64,000 bases of DNA from assembly GCF_015555905.1 (NCBI RefSeq), contig NZ_JADNLK010000002.1, positions 186,001 through 250,000 on the forward strand, in the 5' to 3' direction. Under the pieces are notes generated by a model. That model was not told the origin of the DNA and made no database searches. It was given only the letters and a program-made list of their open reading frames with translations. The DNA comes from Clostridium sp. D43t1_170807_H7 (GTDB taxonomy: Bacteria; Bacillota; Clostridia; Clostridiales; Clostridiaceae). Numbering within the stretch: position 1 is the stretch's first letter; each line of letters starts with the position of its first letter. The position numbers and the translations under genes were made by a program. Below are positions 8,809-16,070 of the stretch, one piece after another.

Positions 8809-8976
8809 ATGAATAAAAATATAAATTTTACTTTTTTGGCTTTAATGCCTTTATTTTCAATAATAATATTAAATTTTTTAAGTATATATAATATTAATAT
8901 TAATAAATATCTAAAAATATTTATTTTGCTATTATCAACTTTATGTGCAGTTTATTCAATTTATAAAAAAAAATAA
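8809..8976 (+). CDS. Small two-helix membrane protein, candidate bacteriocin immunity protein
   Basis: A 55-codon reading frame with AAAGGAGAC five bases upstream of its ATG. The product has two hydrophobic segments (~residues 7-25 and ~36-51) joined by a short Asn/Lys loop, and ends in Lys-Lys-Lys. It is the last gene before the terminator of the peptide operon. That position, size and topology are typical of immunity proteins that protect producers of class II bacteriocins. No sequence family is recognised. A second, different two-helix protein (10327-10515) ends the decayed duplicate of this locus, which fits the idea. Confidence 0.6.
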   Translation: MNKNINFTFLALMPLFSIIILNFLSIYNININKYLKIFILLLSTLCAVYSIYKKK

Positions 8977-9000
8977 TATTTTCATTTTGTTGATTAATAT

Positions 9001-9062
9001 AAAAAATAATAAAAGGAGCTGTCGCACTAAATATTAGTGTACAACTCCTTTTATTATTTTTT
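9001..9062 (+). terminator. Terminator of the bacteriocin peptide operon
   Basis: A long stem with arms AAAAGGAGCTGT and ACAACTCCTTTT, plus an inner CACTAA/TTAGTG stem, is followed by TTATTATTTTTT. It closes the transcript of the peptide and small membrane protein genes. Confidence 0.85.
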
Positions 9063-9329
9063 ATATTTATTAATTAGCAACACATTTTTCTCCACCAAAA
9101 ACTGTTGTCCATTTCTTTGAATTTTTAATATTCTTAAATCCACTTGAAATTTCATATTGCATTAATTAATTTTTTGCTCATTTAGCTTTTCTTATGTTAA
9201 TTTTCCCCTATCCTTTCACAATCTTTTTTCTTAATATACTTAAGCTCAAATATTGCAAAATAAGTTGAATTTATTTAAAGATTATCAAAAAAACAACTTA
9301 ATTATTAAAACAATACTAGTTCAGTTTTA

Positions 9330-9775
9330 TTAATAGCCTTTTACGATCGCATCTATATCTAAAACTGACTCAGCTTTTCATATTGCCTCTAATTGTGGCT
9401 TTATTTTAGGATGTTTTGGTACAAATATTGTGCAACAATATTCATATGGTAAAATTGAAGTTTCATATGTTCCTATTTCATTTGCTATACCCATAATATC
9501 ACCTTTATCCATTATAATTAATGGTCTAAACACTGGTCTATCTGCACAATCAATATTTACTATTAACCATTCTAAATTTTTACTTGCAACTTACCCTATA
9601 CTTTCTCCACTTGAAATTGATTGTACTCCATTTTTTCAGCTAAACTACAAGCACATCTCATCATAAATCTTCTCATTAATATAATTAATTCATCTTGTCT
9701 ACATTTCTTTATTATATCTAATTGAATTTCTATAAATGGAACTATAATAAATTAACTCTCTCTGTATAGTTTGAA
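9330..9775 (-). pseudogene. thiI: Decayed fragment of thiI (tRNA 4-thiouridine/thiazole sulfurtransferase)
   Basis: The minus strand, read across frames, matches the C-terminal half of ThiI in order: VPF-IEIQ, MRRFMMR, AEKM, SSGESIG, VASKNLEWL, FRPLIIMDK, ANEIGTYETSILP, then YCCTIFVPKHPKIKP. It is broken by a frameshift before SSGESIG, by a TAA where ThiI has Gln after GESIG, and by further stops upstream. The N-terminal half (ferredoxin-like and THUMP domains) is missing. It does not follow a promoter. It lies between the bacteriocin operon and the decayed duplicate and is probably a relic of a rearrangement. The match is from memory of the family. Confidence 0.8.
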
Positions 9776-9782
9776 AGTATTT

Positions 9783-9984
9783 TTTTAAATATCCTGCTAC
9801 TTCTCTTATTTTCGATATTGGTATATTCAACCCATATTGTTTACTTTTAGTAGCTAAACAAGCTACTCCACTTTTTTAATGAAACATCTATTCATTCTTC
9901 ATAGATGAAACTTCAAATTATAAAATTAAAATTTTGATTTTCAGTTTTATTATTTTATACAATAATATTTTTAAACACTCTCAT
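9783..9984 (-). pseudogene. Decayed N-terminal fragment of a second C39 ABC transporter gene
   Basis: About 80 bp at 9783-9866 closely match 7437-7522 inside the intact transporter, and 9953-10000 match its start region (7553-7590). An ~80-bp non-matching insert lies between them, and the rest of the ~2.2-kb gene is gone. The copy is on the same strand as the intact gene and diverges from a decayed copy of the next gene, so it preserves the layout of the original locus. Confidence 0.8.
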
Positions 9985-10111
9985 ATTCTTCTCCTTTTTA
10001 TTATATTTATAATATTTTTATTGTAAAATATTTACTTAATCTTATAAACATGTTATTGTATTTTTTGTAAATATTTAAGAAAATCAAATGATTAGTTATA
10101 GAGGGATAAAA

Positions 10112-10310
10112 ATTATAAAAATATGCCAAGAATTACATTTAAATAATTTATTATCATTTAGAAAAACTTTAACACAAACTAAAGTACAAAAATAAATGAA
10201 TAATATTTATTCATTTATTAAAGAAAATGAACTAACTATAGTAGCTCCTAAAATATCTACTACATGTTCAGTTACACAAGCTATGGCTCCTACTATAGAT
10301 ATTAAAATAT
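10112..10310 (+). pseudogene. Decayed copy of the 7734-8201 gene
   Basis: From 10099 the sequence follows 7720 onwards closely for ~210 bp. The start codon is ATT instead of ATG, the ribosome binding site has changed from AGGAGG to AGAGGG, and an in-frame TAA replaces a Glu codon (AAATAAATG against AAAGAAATG). The match stops at 10310, where a different gene with its own ribosome binding site begins. It clearly cannot make the original protein. Confidence 0.88.
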
Positions 10311-10326
10311 TAAGGAGGATAATCTA

Positions 10327-10515
10327 TTGAATCCCAAACTTGAAATAATATTAACTTATTTAGTATCAACCTTTGCTTTTATTGCTACTATAAAAGCACT
10401 AACTGGTAATGCTCCATTATTTAATATTTCATTTTTAGTAGTAAATACTATACTTTGGTTTATTAGTGCTACAATTAAATTATATAAATATAAAAAAAAT
10501 AAAAAGATATATTGA
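10327..10515 (+). CDS. Small two-helix membrane protein, second candidate immunity protein
   Basis: A 62-aa reading frame with a TTG start nine bases after AAGGAGG (10311-10317). The product has two hydrophobic helices (~residues 7-26 and ~32-50) and a strongly basic Lys-rich tail. It does not resemble the 8809-8976 protein in sequence but shares size, topology and basic end. It directly follows the decayed copy of the 7734 gene, so the upstream peptide genes of that copy seem lost while this frame stays open. That would fit a retained orphan immunity gene, though this is inference. Confidence 0.6.
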   Translation: MNPKLEIILTYLVSTFAFIATIKALTGNAPLFNISFLVVNTILWFISATIKLYKYKKNKKIY

Positions 10516-10540
10516 ATTTAATTCTATTAATAAAGTCAAG

Positions 10541-10574
10541 AAAAAAATGGAAAGATGGGGATTTTTACCCATCT
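10541..10574 (-). terminator. Probable terminator of tex
   Basis: On the minus strand AGATGGG pairs with CCCATCT across a short loop, followed by TTCCATTTTTTTC. The U run starts a few bases late, so confidence is moderate. Confidence 0.6.
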
Positions 10575-10600
10575 AACAACATTCTTTATAATAAATAGTA

Positions 10601-12763
10601 TTATTCTATATCCTTCATAGTTAATGAAATTCTCTTTCTCTTTTCATCAACTTCCATAATTCTAACTTTAATTACATCTCCAACCTTAACTATATCAAGT
10701 GGATGCTTAACAAACTTATTAGCCATTTGACTCTTATGAACTAATCCGTCTTGGTGAACACCAATATCAACAAAAGCACCAAAGTCTGATACATTTCTTA
10801 CAGTTCCCATAAGCTCCATTCCTGGTTGTAAATCCTTCAAATCTATAACACCAGTTTTTAAAATTGGCTTAGGCATATCTTCTCTTGGATCTCTTCCTGG
10901 TTTTTGTAATTCTTTAATTATATCTTTTAAAGTTAATTCTCCAATTTCAAGCTCACTAACAAGATTATTTAATCCATTTGAGCTAACTCTTTCTTCTATA
11001 TCATTTAAATTTCTATTTCTTAAATCTTCCTTAGTGTATCCTAAAATCTCAATAAGCTTTCCTGCTACTTCATATGATTCTGGATGAACTGAAGTATTAT
11101 CTAAAGGCTCCTTACTTTCCATAACTCTTAGGAATCCTGCACATTGTTCATAAGCTTTTTGTCCTAATCTCTTAACCTTTAATAATTCTTTTCTGCTCTT
11201 AAATCCTCCAACCTCGTCTCTATATGCAACTATATTATTTGCAATTGATGCATTTATCCCTGCAATATAAGTTAAAAGTGATGGTGTTGCAGTATTTAAA
11301 TCAACCCCTACCTTATTAACAGAGTCTTCAACTACACCTGCTAATGATTCATCTAATTTCTTTGGAGTAACATCATGTTGATATTGCCCAACCCCAATTG
11401 CTTTAGGATCTATCTTTACAAGCTCAGCCATAGGATCTTGAAGTCTTCTTCCAATAGAAATAGCTCCCCTTATAGTAACATCTAAGTCTGGATACTCCTT
11501 AGCAGCAAGTTCTGATGCAGAATATACAGATGCCCCTGCTTCTGATACTATTACATAAGCTAGTTCTTTTCCAGTTTCCTTTTTAATTTCACTTATCATT
11601 TCAGAAACTACTTCTTCAGATTCCCTAGATGCAGTACCATTTCCTAATGAAATAACATCTACATCATATTTATATATAAGTTCTTTTAATATTTTCTTTG
11701 TACCCTCTACATCATTTTTAGGTAAAGTCGGATATACTGTAGCTTTTTCTAAGAATTTACCTGTAGAATCTAAAACTGCAACCTTACATCCAGTTCTAAA
11801 CCCTGGGTCATACCCCATAACTACCTTTCCCTTTATCGGTGCTTGCATTAAAAGAGCCTTTAAGTTTTCTTTAAATATTAATATTGCTCCTTCTTCACCT
11901 TTATCTGTTAATTCACTTCTTATTTCTCTTTCTATTGAAGGATATATTAATCTCTTAAGAGAATCTTTAATTGCTAACTTTAAATATTCATCAGTAACTT
12001 CATTATTTTTTAATAATCTATTTTGAAGATAAGTTATTATTTTCTCTTCATTAGCTACTATTTTAACAGATAATACTTTTTCCTTTTCTCCTCTATTTAT
12101 AGCTAATATTCTATGAGCAGGAATCTTATTAACATCTTCACTATATTCATAGTACATTTCAAAAGGTGTTGGTTCTTCACTTGATCCTTTTGATTCTATT
12201 TTTCCCTCCCTCATTACAAGCTCTCTTATCCATTTTCTAAATCCTGCATCATCAGAAATTACCTCAGCTACTATATCTAAAGCTCCATTTATAGCTTCAT
12301 CTGTAGTGAGTACCTTCTTTTGCTCATCTATATACTTACTAGCTTCCTCTTTTATATCACCTTTAAAAGTTCCTTCTAGAATTAAATCAGCTAATGGCTT
12401 TAATCCCTTTTCTAAAGCTATTGTCGCTCTTGTTCTCTTCTTTTGTTTATAAGGTCTATAAATATCTTCAACTTCTGTTAAAGTGTCAGCCTTTTCTAAA
12501 GCTTTAACTATATCATCATTTAACTTTCCTTGCTCATCTATTAATCTTAAAACATCTTCTTTTCTTTCCTTTAAATTTCTTAGATAAGTTAATCTTTCAA
12601 AGAATTTTCTTAAAACATCATCACTTAATCCACCAGTTTGTTCTTTTCTATATCTAGAGATAAAAGGAACTGTGTTTCCTTCATCTAATAATTTAATTAC
12701 GTTTTGAACTTGTTTTAAAGTTATTCCTAACTCTTTAACTAGCCTTTCTTCTATATTTACCAT
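10601..12763 (-). CDS. tex: Tex family S1 RNA-binding protein
   Basis: Tex is a conserved nucleic acid-binding protein linked to transcription. The 720 aa give the full domain set: an N-terminal Tex helical region, a YqgF/RuvC-like fold (GYDPGFRTGCKVAVLD near residue 325), helix-hairpin-helix repeats (LTYIAGINASIANNIVAYRDEVG; KRLGQKAYEQCAGFLRV), and a C-terminal S1 domain (GMELMGTVRNVSDFGAFVDIG). The start has GGAGG upstream. It seems monocistronic. The exact cellular role is poorly defined in the family. Confidence 0.95.
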   Translation of the reverse strand: MVNIEERLVKELGITLKQVQNVIKLLDEGNTVPFISRYRKEQTGGLSDDVLRKFFERLTYLRNLKERKEDVLRLIDEQGKLNDDIVKALEKADTLTEVEDIYRPYKQKKRTRATIALEKGLKPLADLILEGTFKGDIKEEASKYIDEQKKVLTTDEAINGALDIVAEVISDDAGFRKWIRELVMREGKIESKGSSEEPTPFEMYYEYSEDVNKIPAHRILAINRGEKEKVLSVKIVANEEKIITYLQNRLLKNNEVTDEYLKLAIKDSLKRLIYPSIEREIRSELTDKGEEGAILIFKENLKALLMQAPIKGKVVMGYDPGFRTGCKVAVLDSTGKFLEKATVYPTLPKNDVEGTKKILKELIYKYDVDVISLGNGTASRESEEVVSEMISEIKKETGKELAYVIVSEAGASVYSASELAAKEYPDLDVTIRGAISIGRRLQDPMAELVKIDPKAIGVGQYQHDVTPKKLDESLAGVVEDSVNKVGVDLNTATPSLLTYIAGINASIANNIVAYRDEVGGFKSRKELLKVKRLGQKAYEQCAGFLRVMESKEPLDNTSVHPESYEVAGKLIEILGYTKEDLRNRNLNDIEERVSSNGLNNLVSELEIGELTLKDIIKELQKPGRDPREDMPKPILKTGVIDLKDLQPGMELMGTVRNVSDFGAFVDIGVHQDGLVHKSQMANKFVKHPLDIVKVGDVIKVRIMEVDEKRKRISLTMKDIE

Positions 12764-12904
12764 ACTTTCCTCCTATAAAATTTTATTATAAGTTTAACTC
12801 TAATAATTAGTATAACATAATTTTACACTATTGATATTAAGTAAAGCTAATAGTATAATTTAATTGTAAATATTTTCCATTCAGTTGTTAAGGAGGGAGC
12901 TTCT

Positions 12905-13237
12905 TTGAATAAATTTATTAATAGATTTCTAAATATACTACTTATAGTTTTTATTACTCTTTTATTCTTAAATCAACTCTACGTAATTGAATTCTCTACA
13001 GATTTAAAGAAAATCTTTATATTTTTAACTTTTATAATGATTTTATTTGTTGCTATTAAAGAAATATTAACTGGTAAATCAAATTTTCTTAAATTTATAA
13101 ATATAGTTACATTATGTAGCATAATAATTGGTGGTGTGCTTTCTGTTCTTAATAACCAACTTAACGTTTTCATTTATATTTGTATTTTATTTTCATTATT
13201 TCAATGTTTATTTGAACTTATTCAAAATAAGGCATGA
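12905..13237 (+). CDS. Small integral membrane protein of unknown function
   Basis: A 110-aa protein with a TTG start preceded by AAGGAGG. Four hydrophobic segments are visible (~residues 4-22, 29-47, 58-80 and 84-104), with little sequence outside the membrane. I recognise no family. It lies 67 bp upstream of the M28 peptidase gene, separated by a hairpin that can act as a terminator, so co-transcription would be limited or regulated. Confidence 0.65.
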   Translation: MNKFINRFLNILLIVFITLLFLNQLYVIEFSTDLKKIFIFLTFIMILFVAIKEILTGKSNFLKFINIVTLCSIIIGGVLSVLNNQLNVFIYICILFSLFQCLFELIQNKA

Positions 13238-13256
13238 TTTATTATCATAATGTAAC

Positions 13257-13304
13257 ACCTCATTTAATAGTATTTAATATAATACTATTAGTGAGGTATT
13301 TTTT
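13257..13304 (+). promoter_or_regulatory. Hairpin that acts as terminator or hides the next ribosome binding site
   Basis: Arms at 13257-13274 and 13281-13297 pair over about 17 bp. The 3' arm contains GTGAGGT, the only plausible Shine-Dalgarno sequence for the ATG at 13305, and a T run (ATTTTTT) follows directly. Confidence 0.7.
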
Positions 13305-14822
13305 ATGAAGAAAAAAATTATATATTTCCCTCTATTATCAATAATATCCTTTATATTGCTATTTACAATATATCTTAATAATACTTATTCACCATTTGAT
13401 TCTAGTAATGTTCTAAGTAATATTTATGTTTTATCCTCAGATACACTTGCTGGAAGATTAGCAGGAAGCACAGAAAATTCAATGACAGGAGAAATAATAA
13501 AAAATAGGTTTATAGATAGCGGGTTAACTACCTTAAACAATGATGGTAACTATACTCAAACTTTTAATACTATATGTCCTGTTATAACTAATACTTCTCC
13601 ATATTTAAAAATAGAATCTAATGGAGAAATTGAAGAAGAATTAAAATATGGCGTTGACTTTAAAGAAGATATGATTAATTTTAAAAATAATACATTTAAT
13701 TTTTCAAATGCAGACAAGGTAAATTCTTATCTAGCATATATGGAAGTGAGTTGTAATGATGGACAATTTTTAATATATGTTCCTAAAAACAATAATTTTT
13801 CATTTAGAAGTTCATTTTTTAGCGATTTTGCAAAGGATGCAGTAATAATGGTATCCAATAGTGCATTTGAAAAAATATCTAATAGCTTAAGCCAAGGAAA
13901 AGAAATATCAATTCATATTCCATTTGAGGAAGAGGAAAAAACAATATCAAATATTATTGGTGTAATTAAAGGTTCAAACTCAAAGTTAGCTCCTTTTATA
14001 ATAACTGCTCATTATGATCACCTTGGAAAAGATGGATTAGGAAATACCTACTCAGGAGCATTAGATAACGCTTCTGGTGCTTCTTTCTTATTAGAACTTA
14101 GTAGAAGTTTTGCTACTTATGGAAAGCCAAAAAGAGATATAATTTTTGTTGCCTTAAATGCAGAGGAATTTGGATTATTAGGTTCTAAGGCCTTTGCCGA
14201 ATCTAACTTATTTAATATACAAGATTCAAAAGTAATTAACTTCGATATGATTGGTAGCGTTGATTATCCTATAAGCTTCATGCAAGGAAGTAAATTTAAG
14301 AACACAAATTCAGAATTATTAAATTCATTAAAGGAAATTTGTGATTCTAATAATGTAAGTTATGAAGTTCTTTATGAGGATTCTAGTGATCATGCAAGTT
14401 TTAATAATTTAAATATAGATGCTGTTAGTTTCTGTCATAGTGACAAAACAAGAATTCATACGCCTAATGATACTATTGATTATATAGATACTAATGCCAT
14501 TGATACTGTGTATAGTATAGTTGATGAAGAAATTAAAACTTCTTGCTATAGTACATTTACTAGATTTGTATATAGTTCACATTCATTATTATGGATATCT
14601 ATTATTTTAATTATATTAATTGCTTGGGGATTATTTGATAAGAGTAAAATTATAACTGATAAAAATGGTTCTAGATTTTTCGCATTAATTGCATTAATAT
14701 CTGTTATAACTTCTTGTATATTTTATGCTAGGGGATATAATGATTCTATTATAGTAACTCTTATATTTGGATTTTCAATAATAATTATTACACTTAAAAA
14801 TTTTAAACTAATATCAAAATAA
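13305..14822 (+). CDS. M28 family zinc metallopeptidase, membrane anchored
   Basis: A 505-aa aminopeptidase-like protein. A signal or anchor helix (residues ~5-24) leads to an extracellular M28 domain with all metal ligands in order: AHYDHLG, GALDNASGAS, ALNAEEFGLLGS (catalytic and ligand Glu pair), NFDMIG and RIHTPNDT. Three hydrophobic segments near the C-terminus (~425-500) fix it in the membrane. Family members remove N-terminal residues from peptides; the substrate is unknown. The start lies just after a hairpin that includes the ribosome binding site. It converges with prfB across a short shared terminator. Confidence 0.88.
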   Translation: MKKKIIYFPLLSIISFILLFTIYLNNTYSPFDSSNVLSNIYVLSSDTLAGRLAGSTENSMTGEIIKNRFIDSGLTTLNNDGNYTQTFNTICPVITNTSPYLKIESNGEIEEELKYGVDFKEDMINFKNNTFNFSNADKVNSYLAYMEVSCNDGQFLIYVPKNNNFSFRSSFFSDFAKDAVIMVSNSAFEKISNSLSQGKEISIHIPFEEEEKTISNIIGVIKGSNSKLAPFIITAHYDHLGKDGLGNTYSGALDNASGASFLLELSRSFATYGKPKRDIIFVALNAEEFGLLGSKAFAESNLFNIQDSKVINFDMIGSVDYPISFMQGSKFKNTNSELLNSLKEICDSNNVSYEVLYEDSSDHASFNNLNIDAVSFCHSDKTRIHTPNDTIDYIDTNAIDTVYSIVDEEIKTSCYSTFTRFVYSSHSLLWISIILIILIAWGLFDKSKIITDKNGSRFFALIALISVITSCIFYARGYNDSIIVTLIFGFSIIIITLKNFKLISK

Positions 14823-14846
14823 AAAAAGTGCAATGCACTTTTTTTA
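14820..14846. terminator. Bidirectional terminator between the M28 peptidase and prfB
   Basis: AAAAAAAGTGCA pairs with TGCACTTTTTTT with no loop beyond the centre. It is A-rich on one side and T-rich on the other, and serves both converging genes. Confidence 0.8.
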
Positions 14847-15945
14847 TTTTGATATACTCTTTAAATATGTAGTTATAAATTGATCTATTTCTCCATTCAT
14901 AACAGCATTTAAATTTGATGTTTCTTCATTTGTCCTATGATCCTTAACCATATTATATGGATGGAATACATATGATCTTATTTGACTTCCCCATCCCATA
15001 TCTTTTAATTCACCTGTTAAATCCTCTATTTTTTCTTTATGGGCTCTTTCCTTAAGTTCTATAAGCTTTGATTTCAACATAGACATTGCTGTATCTTTAT
15101 TTGAAAACTGACTTCTTTCACTTTGACACTGAACTACAATTCCAGTAGGAATATGAGTAATTCTTATTGCAGATTCTGTTTTGTTTACGTGCTGCCCACC
15201 AGCTCCACTTGCTCTGTAAGTGTCTATTTTTAAATCATCAGGTCTAATATCTATATCTTGATCTTTTGTAAGCTCTGGTAATACTTCTATAGAAGCAAAT
15301 GATGTTTGTCTTTTTCCATTTGCATTAAATGGAGATATTCTTACTAATCTATGAACTCCCTTTTCAGCCTTTAAATATCCATATGCAAATTCGCCTTTTA
15401 CCCTTAGTGTAGCACTTTTTATTCCAGCTTCATCACCTTCAAGTATATCTAAAGTCTCAACTTTATAACCTTTCTTTTCACACCATCTAGTATACATTCT
15501 AAGAAGCATAAGTGTCCAATCATTAGCATCACTTCCACCAACACCAGCATGCAAATTCAATATAGCATCATTTCTGTCATATTCTCCCGATAAAAGAAGC
15601 TCTATCTTATATTCCTCTACTAATTTTTCTATATCTCTAATTTCTCTAATAACTTCATTTACAGTTTCCTCATCTTCTTCTGCAAGTTCCGCTAATATTT
15701 CAACATCATCTAATCTACTTACTAAACTTTCATATCTATCTATTTTATCTTTAATACTTTTACTTTCTTTAGTAACATCTTCTGCTCTTTTTATATCATC
15801 CCAAAATCCTTTTTCTTGCATCTGAAGCTCAAGCTCTTGGAATCTTTTTTCTAGGCCTTCCTTGTCAAAGTGAAGCCCCCATTTCCTTTAATGTTTCTTT
15901 TAAACCACTAACCTTAGTTAGCTCTTGTTCTAACTTAATTAACAA
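14844..15945 (-). CDS. prfB: Peptide chain release factor 2, with programmed +1 frameshift
   Basis: RF2 terminates translation at UGA and UAA. The gene is in two frames. A short first frame starts with TTG at 15945 (after AGGGGTGAT) and runs 26 codons to CTT TGA; translation shifts +1 at CTTTGAC (15870-15864) and continues from Asp-Lys-Glu-Gly. The second part shows the SPF anticodon-like tripeptide (RISPFNANG) and the catalytic GGQ (SGAGGQHVNKTES). Total length is ~366 aa, normal for RF2. It lies downstream of secA on the same strand; secA-prfB is a conserved pair. The in-frame UGA makes the gene self-regulating. Confidence 0.96.
15864..15883 (-). other. RF2 programmed frameshift site
   Basis: The minus strand reads ATGGGGGCTTCA then CTTTGAC. 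CTT TGA C is the universal slippery heptamer of prfB. The G run a few bases upstream is the internal Shine-Dalgarno-like stimulator; its spacing to the CTT is 5 nt, slightly longer than the 3 nt in the classic example. Confidence 0.9.
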
Positions 15946-15965
15946 AAAAATCACCCCTTCATTCA

Positions 15966-16070
15966 GTGACAAGTGCCAAATGACAAGTGACAAGTTAGAT
16001 GTAGTAATATTTATAACTCTCTCCCCCACATTAACTTGCCACTTTTAACTTATCACTTGAAACTATCTAT
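15966..16070. repeat. Imperfect inverted repeat built from CAAGTGACAAGTTA units
   Basis: The left arm (15966-15998) repeats TGACAAGTG/TGACAAGTTA. The right arm (16029-16066) holds the complement, TAACTTGCCACTT and TTAACTTATCACTTG. Together they could form a long hairpin in the secA-prfB spacer. The same units occur inside the SAM-I riboswitch at 26.4 kb. Confidence 0.75.

Noticed and set aside
9430-9666. 78-codon plus-strand gene
   Set aside because: It is the antisense of the thiI relic, whose motifs are read on the minus strand.
4885-10515. Prophage or insertion sequence as carrier of the bacteriocin island
   Set aside because: No integrase, transposase, terminal repeats or phage structural genes are present.
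15822-15945. prfB as a pseudogene with a frameshift
   Set aside because: The break is exactly at CTTTGAC with an upstream G run, the known programmed frameshift of RF2.
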